Below, piece by piece: positions 56,418 to 64,000 of a stretch of 64,000 nucleotides of DNA (positions are counted from its first letter, which is position 1; each line of letters begins with the position of its first letter). Location: positions 1,054,001 through 1,118,000 of the forward strand of contig NZ_BTPM01000001.1 of NCBI RefSeq assembly GCF_036245475.1, written 5' to 3'. The position numbers and the translations under genes are program-made. The notes under the pieces were generated by a model that saw nothing but the letters and a program-made list of their open reading frames with translations, had not been told where the DNA came from and did not search any database. The DNA is from Vibrio sp. 10N (lineage in GTDB: Bacteria > Pseudomonadota > Gammaproteobacteria > Enterobacterales > Vibrionaceae).

Positions 56418-56527
56418 CTCAGATACCCTATGCTTAGGAGGTTTATCTGACCATAGTCTATTTGGCGAAAATCGCGAATCGGATAGAGGGGGAAGTCCCT
56501 AGGAAATGAAGCGAAAGCGAGGCTGCG

Positions 56528-56776
56528 CTAAGTCAAACGCTCTAACTCTAGAATGTTTTCTAACGCTTTACGATCATTGTCTCCGCAGACGTCAGGGCAG
56601 GCTTTGAAGCGCAAGCAAACGTCGGGACGTTCAGGCTTACCAAACAATTTACAAAGGTTGTTTTCATCAAGTTGAACGCAGCGTACGCCACTCGGTTTGC
56701 CATTTGGCATACCAGGAATAGCAGAAGAAATACTTGGGGCGATACAACACGCACCGCAGCCTAATCGACAATCCAT
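56528..56776 (-). CDS. YkgJ-type Cys-cluster protein
   Basis: 82 residues with eight cysteines: the pattern MDCRLGCGACC, CVQLDENNLCKLF, PDVCLRFKACPDVCG is the YkgJ/CxxCxxCC family. Such proteins are thought to bind zinc or an Fe-S cluster; function is unknown. The start at 56776 was chosen because GAGG lies 8 nt upstream; a longer frame from 56851 adds 25 residues that do not fit the family. It is divergent from the related Cys-cluster gene at 56914. Confidence 0.85.
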   Translation of the reverse strand: MDCRLGCGACCIAPSISSAIPGMPNGKPSGVRCVQLDENNLCKLFGKPERPDVCLRFKACPDVCGDNDRKALENILELERLT

Positions 56777-56913
56777 CTTAACACCCTCGATAATGAAGGC
56801 GGCGAGTTTACCAGATGCGCTAGAATTGTACATATGTGAATCATGCATCAATGCTTGCAGTTTTTAGCCTCTAGAGGTATAAAACGCGTCCAATGATGAA
56901 AAGGGTAACACGA

Positions 56914-57351
56914 ATGAGCAATGCGTTTTGGGAAACCACGCCACTTGAAGAAATGAGCGAATCACAATGGGAATCTCTATGTGACGGTTGCGGTAAATGT
57001 TGCCTGCATAAACTCATGGATGAAGATAGCGATGAAGTTTACTACACCAATGTTGCTTGTAGCTGGCTTAACAGCAAAACGTGCTCGTGCAAAGACTACC
57101 CGAATCGTTTTGAATCAGGCGAAGAGTGCTTGAAGCTCACTCGCGACAAAATCAGTGAGTTCAACTGGCTACCAGAGACCTGCTCTTACCGTTTGCTTTC
57201 AGAAGGTAAGTCGATCCCTGAGTGGCACCCTCTGATCACCGGTTCTAAGTCAGCGATGCACGCGGCAGGCGAAAGTGTTCGCAACAAAGTCGTGTATGAA
57301 ATTGATGTTGTTGACTGGGAAGACCACATTATCAATCACCCTTCACGCTAG
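56914..57351 (+). CDS. ycgN: YcgN family Cys-cluster protein (UPF0260)
   Basis: 145 residues. [60 protein letters not shown] and [12 protein letters not shown] are the UPF0260/YcgN pattern, with a cluster of eight cysteines that probably holds a metal. Function is unknown. The ATG at 56914 is preferred over one seven codons upstream on homology. Confidence 0.92.
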   Translation: MSNAFWETTPLEEMSESQWESLCDGCGKCCLHKLMDEDSDEVYYTNVACSWLNSKTCSCKDYPNRFESGEECLKLTRDKISEFNWLPETCSYRLLSEGKSIPEWHPLITGSKSAMHAAGESVRNKVVYEIDVVDWEDHIINHPSR

Positions 57352-57377
57352 TTGTCGATGGTGAGGTTTCATCCAAT

Positions 57378-57407
57378 AAAAAAGCAGGCTAGACAGCCTG
57401 CTTTTTT
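57378..57407. terminator. Terminator between ycgN and the BCCT gene
   Basis: Stem AAAAAAGCAGGCT and complement (13 bp) with a 4-nt loop, running into T residues. Both neighbouring genes converge on it. Confidence 0.88.
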
Positions 57408-57427
57408 GATTTTTAGTCATCGATAAT

Positions 57428-59302
57428 TTAAGCACCAGCACACACTTCAGTAAAGCGTGAGCGAGCATCTTGCGCCGCTAGCGATGATTGCTCTTTGTGG
57501 TCTTGTGCTTCAGTGAGTGCACATAGCGCTTCTTCGAGCTGTTGTTGGAGTTCTTCAGGGATCGCTTTGTTTTCGTCTGAAGAATGCTCAAGTGCGTAGG
57601 CGCGGATGCGTTTTTTCACTTTAAACAGTGTTTGCATTGCCGCGCGCTCTTCGTCGGCGGCGACTTGTGCAACGTCGCGGCATTTCTCAAAATGTGCCAA
57701 CGCAACACCTTCATGAGACCAAGGATCAAACTCAGGCAGATCTTCAATATTGATGGTTGGCTCGACGTAATCTTCTTGGTGACGAATGTCCAGCGTCGTG
57801 GCTTTCACGGCAGAAATCATCAGCATCACAGCGATACCAAGTAGCGGCAGACCGCCAACAATGGCAGCGGTTTGCAGTGTACTTAATCCACCTAAGAACA
57901 TCAGTACCGCAGGCATAAAGCTTAGCGTGAATGCCCAGAATAGACGGTTCCAACGCATCGGCTCTTGGGTCACATCTTTTTGCACCACAGACGCCAGAAT
58001 ATAAGAGATAGAGTCGAACGTGGTTGCGGTAAAAATTATACACAGCAGCGTGAATAGTAGAATGATGAACCAAGAGAATGGCAGCTCCGAAAGCATCGAG
58101 AAGATCGCTTTAGTTGCGCCGTGTTCATTCAAAATACTGACAATGTCGAGTTGTCCAGAAAGCTGCAGCGACAAGCCATAGTTGCCTAGGATAATAAAGA
58201 ACAAGAAGCAGCCGCATGAACCAAAGAATAGCGAGCCTGCGACCATTTGCTTGATGGTGCGTCCTCGTGAAATTCTGGCCACAAACAGCCCCATACTTGG
58301 TGCAAATACTAACCACCAAGCCCAATAGAAAATAGTCCAGTCTTGTGGAAAATGGGTATCATCAAAGCTGCCGTAGCCACCGAAAGGCTCCGCCCATGTT
58401 GCCATCACAAAGAAGTTCGACATCATGCGGCCGATTGAGTCTAGGCCAGTCTCCAGGATGAAAATGGTTGGACCCAGCAGCAAAACGACAGCGAGCAATA
58501 GCATCGCCCCCCAGAAGTTGATGTTGCTGAGGATCTTGATGCCTTTTTCCATACCCGCGAACGAAGAGTAAGCAAAAATTGCAGTACAGATAGCTAACAC
58601 ACCAATTTGGGTATAAGTCGTTTGTGGCAAGCCAAACAGAACACTCAGACCTTCACTGATAAGCGGTGCCGCCAGACCCAAAGTCGTTGCTGCGCCGCCA
58701 AGAAGACCGAAAATGAACAACACATCAATCAATTTACCCAGCGCGCCATTGGTATGTTTCTCGCCAATGACGGGAATAAGTGCGCTCGATACCTTAAGTG
58801 CAGGCTGCTTACGAACATAGAAGAAGTAAGCGATAGGCAGTGCAGGGATCAGGTAGATTGCCCAAGCGATAGGCCCCCAGTGGAAGATGCCGTAGGTTGC
58901 AGCCCAGCGGATCGCTTCTTCACTGCCTGGCTCTAGTTGAAAGGGTGGGGACTGATAGTAGTATGCCCATTCAATGCAGCCCCAGTACAGGATACTGGCA
59001 CCGATACCGCCACAAAACAGCATGGCAGCCCAAGATGAGGTCTTAAACTCCGGAGCTTCGTCAGGATCACCGAGTTTGATTTGGCCAATATCGCTGAAAA
59101 TGATGAATATCATGAAAAAGAGGGCAGCGAGACCAAGTGCTAGATATAGGAAACCGAACTTGTCGGTCATAATCAGTTTTGCTTGTGCAATGATGTCAGC
59201 GCCTTGCTCTGGGAAGAGGATCAGCGGAATGATGACTGCGAGTAAAAGAGCGATAGCCCCAAAAAAGGTCGGCTTATCAATGAGTTTAAAGTAACGTTCC
59301 AT
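57428..59302 (-). CDS. BCCT family betaine/choline/carnitine transporter
   Basis: 624 residues with 12 membrane segments. The family signature is WTIFYWAWWLVFAPSMGLFVARISRGRTIKQ (about residues 320-350), with a Gly-rich helix MLFCGGIGASILYWG near the start. After the last membrane segment (about 505) there is a hydrophilic tail of about 110 residues, partly coiled coil, which in BetP-type proteins senses osmotic stress. These carriers import glycine betaine, choline or related solutes with Na+ or H+. The exact substrate cannot be told. Confidence 0.93.
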   Translation of the reverse strand: MERYFKLIDKPTFFGAIALLLAVIIPLILFPEQGADIIAQAKLIMTDKFGFLYLALGLAALFFMIFIIFSDIGQIKLGDPDEAPEFKTSSWAAMLFCGGIGASILYWGCIEWAYYYQSPPFQLEPGSEEAIRWAATYGIFHWGPIAWAIYLIPALPIAYFFYVRKQPALKVSSALIPVIGEKHTNGALGKLIDVLFIFGLLGGAATTLGLAAPLISEGLSVLFGLPQTTYTQIGVLAICTAIFAYSSFAGMEKGIKILSNINFWGAMLLLAVVLLLGPTIFILETGLDSIGRMMSNFFVMATWAEPFGGYGSFDDTHFPQDWTIFYWAWWLVFAPSMGLFVARISRGRTIKQMVAGSLFFGSCGCFLFFIILGNYGLSLQLSGQLDIVSILNEHGATKAIFSMLSELPFSWFIILLFTLLCIIFTATTFDSISYILASVVQKDVTQEPMRWNRLFWAFTLSFMPAVLMFLGGLSTLQTAAIVGGLPLLGIAVMLMISAVKATTLDIRHQEDYVEPTINIEDLPEFDPWSHEGVALAHFEKCRDVAQVAADEERAAMQTLFKVKKRIRAYALEHSSDENKAIPEELQQQLEEALCALTEAQDHKEQSSLAAQDARSRFTEVCAGA

Positions 59303-59391
59303 TCGATGTTTTCTAAGTCAAATAACATCATTATCATTTGACTAACATCGAACGCTCAAATCGACTTCTCTATCGTGACCACAAACGTCGG

Positions 59392-59778
59392 TTATACCAA
59401 TGCAAGTATCAACGCACCTATGGTAACGGCTGCCGAGGCATACTGACCTGCAGAATAGGATGTGTCTTTTTGTTCTTCCAGATCATCAGGGTGATCCATA
59501 CCCAACGCACCGTGAGCAAAAGAGGTGACAGATTTGCTCATCCCTTCGTCTTGGTCTTCCTTAACTGGTTTGTCGCCCGCCACTGGTTTTTCTGGCGCTG
59601 ACTTTTCTTGTGCAAACAGTGCCTTGGCTTGAGGTGAGATAGATACACTGTCGCTGCCGCGCTCACCCTGCGGTGTCGGCAAAGCATTGCCATCTGAGTC
59701 TGCTGGTTTGATGGTGTTTGCTGCGGCATTGCCAAGCTGGCTGGTTGGCGCAGACATGCCGGAATTGACGCTCTGCAT
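59392..59778 (-). CDS. Hypothetical protein with C-terminal membrane segment
   Basis: 128 residues. A low-complexity Ser/Pro/Asp-rich N-terminal part, a short conserved-looking run SVSISPQAKALFAQE (about 42-56), an acidic Lys/Glu stretch, and a C-terminal hydrophobic segment (YASAAVTIGALILALV). I recognise no family. The ATG at 59778 was chosen since GGAG lies 6 nt upstream. It stands between the BCCT transporter and chaN with its own transcript possible. Confidence 0.65.
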   Translation of the reverse strand: MQSVNSGMSAPTSQLGNAAANTIKPADSDGNALPTPQGERGSDSVSISPQAKALFAQEKSAPEKPVAGDKPVKEDQDEGMSKSVTSFAHGALGMDHPDDLEEQKDTSYSAGQYASAAVTIGALILALV

Positions 59779-59891
59779 AGCTATCTCCATTAGTGCTATC
59801 AATTACTATGTCGTCATTCATGGCAAAATCTTTATAAAAATTTCTCTGGTTGAGACATAGAACCTGTTTATCATTGATAGCCAAGCAATAA

Positions 59892-59910
59892 GCACGCCAA
59901 AAAGCGTGCC
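59892..59910 (-). terminator. Hairpin after chaN, possible terminator
   Basis: Stem GCACGC / GCGTGC, extended by imperfect AT pairing, immediately downstream of the minus-strand chaN stop. No U-tract follows on the minus strand. Confidence 0.45.
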
Positions 59911-59926
59911 TATTGAGTCATATGAG

Positions 59927-60871
59927 CTAGTCGCAAGTCAGTGTGTCGCTGCGTTTATATAGGTGCTTGTAGGCTTGCATTTGATTCTCTTTTTGGACGT
60001 AACGTACAGGTGGAGCAAGAACCGCTAGCTGAAAGTCTTTTGATTCACCGTTTATATCGGCGACCGGGGTTATTACAGCGACGCTAAGATTTGGCGCTAG
60101 CGCTTGTATTTGCGCTGCCGTACCGAGTCCCTGCTCAGTGTGAAATTTACCAGCAATGTGCATGACTTGCGTGCCAGGGTGCTGGCTGATGTAGTTGACG
60201 ATGCTCTCAGCCATCGTCGCGTCCCATGTCAATTGAGCGGCATATTGGCGCTCGGTTTGCTCGCTATCGCCATGGTGCATCGAGGCCATGAACTTGTCTT
60301 TGTATGCTGAAGAAGAGGTATCAATGCGTTTTGCAACAAACGCTCGCTCGTCAGCGTCTAACTTTTCCAAGTAGTTAAGACCTTCACGCCCAATACAACG
60401 GACAAAGTTTTTGGGGGCATTACTGGCAATAATGTCGAGTTGGTTGTTTTTGGCAAATTCCACAAGCGGGCGATAATCGCTTTCGTAGTTTGGCCAAGCC
60501 TTTCCTTCGCGGATCAGCATCTGTTCGCCAATTTCCGATTTCAAATATTGATCCACGATAGGCTGCTTATCGCGCGTGAACTGCTCCATCGAAAGCGCAA
60601 GCTTTTCGTTATTATTTACAAGCTGCTTTAGAAGATCGGTCTGAAAGCGGTGCACGCCACTGTGGGTGTGCCACTCGCCAACGAGGATAACATCGGCGTT
60701 TGTTAGTTGGTCCGGCAATGATGAAAGCGACACAGCTAAACCTTGTGGAGAATACAGTTGATAATCGTAGAAGGAATCAACGGTTTGAGCTGGTTTGGAC
60801 AGGTCATTTGAGGGCGCGCTGCTACAACCGGCGAGCAGAGCGAGTGACAGTGCGATAGGGTAAGCTTTCAT
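59927..60871 (-). CDS. ChaN family haem/iron-regulated lipoprotein
   Basis: 314 residues with a lipobox LLAGC (Cys16) after a signal peptide. The ChaN domain has VILVGEWHTHSGVHRFQTDLLKQ (about 60), ALSMEQFTRDKQPIVDQYL and MHIAGKFHTEQGLGTAAQIQA. Family members bind haem and are placed at the outer membrane in Campylobacter; in vibrios the role is unknown. It stands alone between the rlmA terminator and a small unknown gene. Confidence 0.87.
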   Translation of the reverse strand: MKAYPIALSLALLAGCSSAPSNDLSKPAQTVDSFYDYQLYSPQGLAVSLSSLPDQLTNADVILVGEWHTHSGVHRFQTDLLKQLVNNNEKLALSMEQFTRDKQPIVDQYLKSEIGEQMLIREGKAWPNYESDYRPLVEFAKNNQLDIIASNAPKNFVRCIGREGLNYLEKLDADERAFVAKRIDTSSSAYKDKFMASMHHGDSEQTERQYAAQLTWDATMAESIVNYISQHPGTQVMHIAGKFHTEQGLGTAAQIQALAPNLSVAVITPVADINGESKDFQLAVLAPPVRYVQKENQMQAYKHLYKRSDTLTCD

Positions 60872-60883
60872 AGGGACTCTCTT

Positions 60884-60914
60884 TAATAAAAAATAGCCTT
60901 CAATGGAAGGCTAT
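60884..60914 (-). terminator. Terminator after rlmA
   Basis: On the minus strand ATAGCCTT / AAGGCTAT with a 6-nt loop is followed by TTTTTTATT. Confidence 0.82.
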
Positions 60915-60997
60915 CTTGGAAGCAGTATGGTAAACGAGATCCACATGTGACTCAATGCAATTGAAAATTAATATCATTACCAATTGGCGTCTTTAGT

Positions 60998-61816
60998 TTA
61001 ACCCTTGCGATATACTCTTACCATAAAATCGGCACGACAGTCGAAGTGCTCGGTTTGTTTCAGCTTCTCTCTTAACTCTTGGTTAGCTTTCCAAGCAAAT
61101 GGTGTCATTTGCAAAAGGTCATACGCTTGCTGGCCGTTAAGGTTCATTGTGTAGTCGAGCTTAGCTTCAGAAACTAGGTCGAAACCCTCAATCACTTCAG
61201 CGGCTTCATCGTGAAGTCTCACATCTTGATAGATTAGTTCGCGCAGCTCATATAGGTGATGGCTACCCGGAGTGACGGTGATCATCAGCCCATCAGCTTC
61301 GATACAGCGGCGCAACTCTTCATGTTTGCACGGCGCGTAAATACGAATCACCGCGGCAAGACTCTCTTCAGAAAAAGGTAGCTTATGACTGGAGGCAACG
61401 CAAAAGTTAACCTTATCGTAGCGCTTTGCTCCGTAGCGAACCGCGACTTTGGAAATATCGAGACCATAGACAGAAAACTCAGGGTTATCGCCAGCTAGCT
61501 CGTCGGCAAAGTAGCTGGTGTAGTACCCTTCGCCACAACCGATATCGAGAATATTACCTTTGGTTACGTTCAACGATGCGCGTAATGTGTCGGCGACTTT
61601 GTTTCTCATCGGCGCGTAGAAATCGTGAGCCAAAAAGGTGCGTCTTGCTTGCATCATCTCTTTGTTGTCACCAGGATCTTTTGAACGCTTGTGTTGCACG
61701 GGCATAAGATTGACATAACCTTCTTTGGCTTTGTCGAACTGGTGATTATTGCTACAGCGATAACTGCGCTCGTCTAGAGCGAGCGGCTGCTGACACAGCG
61801 GGCATTGATAAGACAT
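60998..61816 (-). CDS. rlmA: 23S rRNA (guanine745-N1)-methyltransferase
   Basis: 272 residues. An N-terminal zinc finger (CPLCQQPLALDERSYRCSNN then H, four ligands) is followed by KEGYVNLMPVQHKRSKDPGDNKEMMQARR and the S-adenosylmethionine motif ILDIGCGEGYYTSYF (about 91). It methylates G745 in helix 35 of 23S rRNA, as RlmA(I) does. It stands alone with a terminator downstream. Confidence 0.94.
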   Translation of the reverse strand: MSYQCPLCQQPLALDERSYRCSNNHQFDKAKEGYVNLMPVQHKRSKDPGDNKEMMQARRTFLAHDFYAPMRNKVADTLRASLNVTKGNILDIGCGEGYYTSYFADELAGDNPEFSVYGLDISKVAVRYGAKRYDKVNFCVASSHKLPFSEESLAAVIRIYAPCKHEELRRCIEADGLMITVTPGSHHLYELRELIYQDVRLHDEAAEVIEGFDLVSEAKLDYTMNLNGQQAYDLLQMTPFAWKANQELREKLKQTEHFDCRADFMVRVYRKG

Positions 61817-61904
61817 AGGTTAGACTCAACGAAAATTTTCGTAAGTCTAACCATATCAAGGAAGGGAAGCAATTCAGTCGTCTGAATTCCTTCAGGTTCG
61901 CAGA

Positions 61905-62789
61905 TTACTTGATGAAAATCTGTGTTGCTAGTTGGTGGCTTTCGCCCGGTGCGAGCTCTTTGCCAGCTTCGAGCGAGTCAGCATGAAGCGTCGACTCGAT
62001 ACAGAACATGTTGAGGTAGCCATCGTTGTTCATGTCACCCATAGACTCCGCGCCTTGTTTCCAAGGGTTCCAAAGTACTGCTGAGTTGTCTCCGCTATTG
62101 CAGACTGCCAGCTTGCGATCAAATGCGTTGTCATGCAGTACGATTTCATCAGATGGGGCGGTGTAAACGCGGTCGATGGTATCGGTAAGTGTCAGCACCT
62201 CTTGGCCTTCACACACTTTGCCATCAAGTAGACCGTCAATGTAGCTAGAGCCCATACCCGTGACTTCCATCTTTTCGATATCACCTAGATTGAGGTAGGT
62301 GTGCAGAGCGCCTGAGAAACGCCATGAAGTGGAGTCAGTGTTGGTGATATTTAGAGACACATTTAATGAATCGCTCACTTCCACGTTTAAGACTAGCTGG
62401 AATTTATGTGGCCAGATATCACGGGTAGCGTCACTGTCGGTAAGGCCAAGGCTAACAATCACGCCTTGTTCATTTTCGCGGTGCTCGATGAGCTCCCAAG
62501 TACTGTTGCGCGCAAAACCGTGAGCCGGTGCTGCCGCTCGGCCGAACCAAGGCCAACAAACTGGAATACCGCCGCGTAGGGCCGCTTTGTTATCAAAGAT
62601 AGCGTCTTTGCTCATCCAAATCAGATCTTCTTGGCCTTCTGGCTTAAATGAAATGACATGACCGCCGTGAAGAGAGATGGCAGCTGAAGCTTTAGGATGA
62701 AGAACGCGAACCACTTTATTGTCACCAATTTGAGTGATAGTGACATAGTCAGAGAGAACGGTCAGGGTAGGTAAAACAGACAAATCCAT
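61905..62789 (-). CDS. yeaD: D-hexose-6-phosphate mutarotase YeaD
   Basis: 294 residues of the aldose-1-epimerase-like YeaD family: ISLHGGHVISFKPEGQEDLIWMS, AALRGGIPVCWPWFG, LHTYLNLGDI (active-site His) and MFCIESTLHADS. It interconverts anomers of glucose-6-phosphate. It lies directly downstream of gapA, as in E. coli, but a terminator-like hairpin (62873-62899) lies between them. Confidence 0.95.
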   Translation of the reverse strand: MDLSVLPTLTVLSDYVTITQIGDNKVVRVLHPKASAAISLHGGHVISFKPEGQEDLIWMSKDAIFDNKAALRGGIPVCWPWFGRAAAPAHGFARNSTWELIEHRENEQGVIVSLGLTDSDATRDIWPHKFQLVLNVEVSDSLNVSLNITNTDSTSWRFSGALHTYLNLGDIEKMEVTGMGSSYIDGLLDGKVCEGQEVLTLTDTIDRVYTAPSDEIVLHDNAFDRKLAVCNSGDNSAVLWNPWKQGAESMGDMNNDGYLNMFCIESTLHADSLEAGKELAPGESHQLATQIFIK

Positions 62790-62872
62790 AGTGTAACTTC
62801 CTAGGTTAAGTCTCTGGTTCCTAGGGAGAGGGGATAGCTCCCAGGTGTCGAATGGACCCAGAAACAGATACT

Positions 62873-62899
62873 AAAAAGGCGACCCTATGAGTCGCCTTT
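62873..62899 (-). terminator. Terminator after gapA
   Basis: On the minus strand AAAGGCGAC / GTCGCCTTT with a 7-nt loop followed by TTAG. Part of gapA transcription may read through to yeaD. Confidence 0.7.
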
Positions 62900-62927
62900 A
62901 TTACAAATATTCAGCTAAAAGCTTACA

Positions 62928-63986
<1,059 letters not shown>

Positions 63987-64000
63987 TCACTAACTTCAAT

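Overview
The window looks like part of the larger chromosome of a marine Vibrio or a close relative. The evidence is a hubP(fimV)-truA-accD-folC-dedD-cvpA-purF block preceded by fabB, pdxB and a Vibrio-type second asd, an AphB-like LysR gene beside an RssB-like response regulator, the apt-dnaX-ybaB-recR block, and gapA with yeaD. These calls rest on recognising protein motifs by eye; no database search was possible. No tRNA, rRNA or CRISPR array was seen.

Layout. 1-5.9 kb (minus strand): a chemotaxis cluster with an Aer-like PAS chemoreceptor (cut by the window edge), a CheW, a CheA carrying an internal receiver domain, and an unknown 84-residue protein. 6-16.7 kb: a zinc-limitation island built around a Fur-family Zur gene. 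It holds a four-gene peptide/metal-type ABC importer with a fused permease, a MATE exporter, zur, a dihydroorotase-like protein lacking one metal ligand, a His-rich COG0523 GTPase and an aspartoacylase. Three near-identical Zur-type operators sit in front of the ABC operon, zur and the aspartoacylase gene. 16.8-22.5 kb: two RhlE-type RNA helicases flank an L,D-transpeptidase-like gene and an IS1182-type insertion that landed in a bidirectional terminator and duplicated its hairpin.

22.7-34.2 kb: a second MATE exporter, a palindromic intergenic repeat, a D-glutamate catabolism set (dgcR-dgcN-dgcA), dgkA, a DUF4056-like exported protein, a periplasmic-binding-protein plus GGDEF pair, and mnmC. 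34.4-48.6 kb (plus strand): fabB with a probable FarS 3'UTR small RNA, pdxB-asd, the very acidic polar hub protein HubP, then truA, accD, folC, dedD and the PurR-controlled cvpA-purF. 48.7-55.6 kb: aphB, rssB, ybaN, apt, dnaX (with a programmed -1 frameshift signal), ybaB and recR. 55.7-64 kb: aqpZ, two divergent Cys-cluster proteins, a BCCT transporter, a small unknown protein, chaN, rlmA, yeaD and gapA.

Most of the window is core genome. The parts that best merit follow-up are the Zur island (a possible zinc-chelate uptake/export system plus zinc-sparing enzymes), the terminator-targeting IS, the binding-protein/diguanylate-cyclase pair and the receiver-containing CheA.
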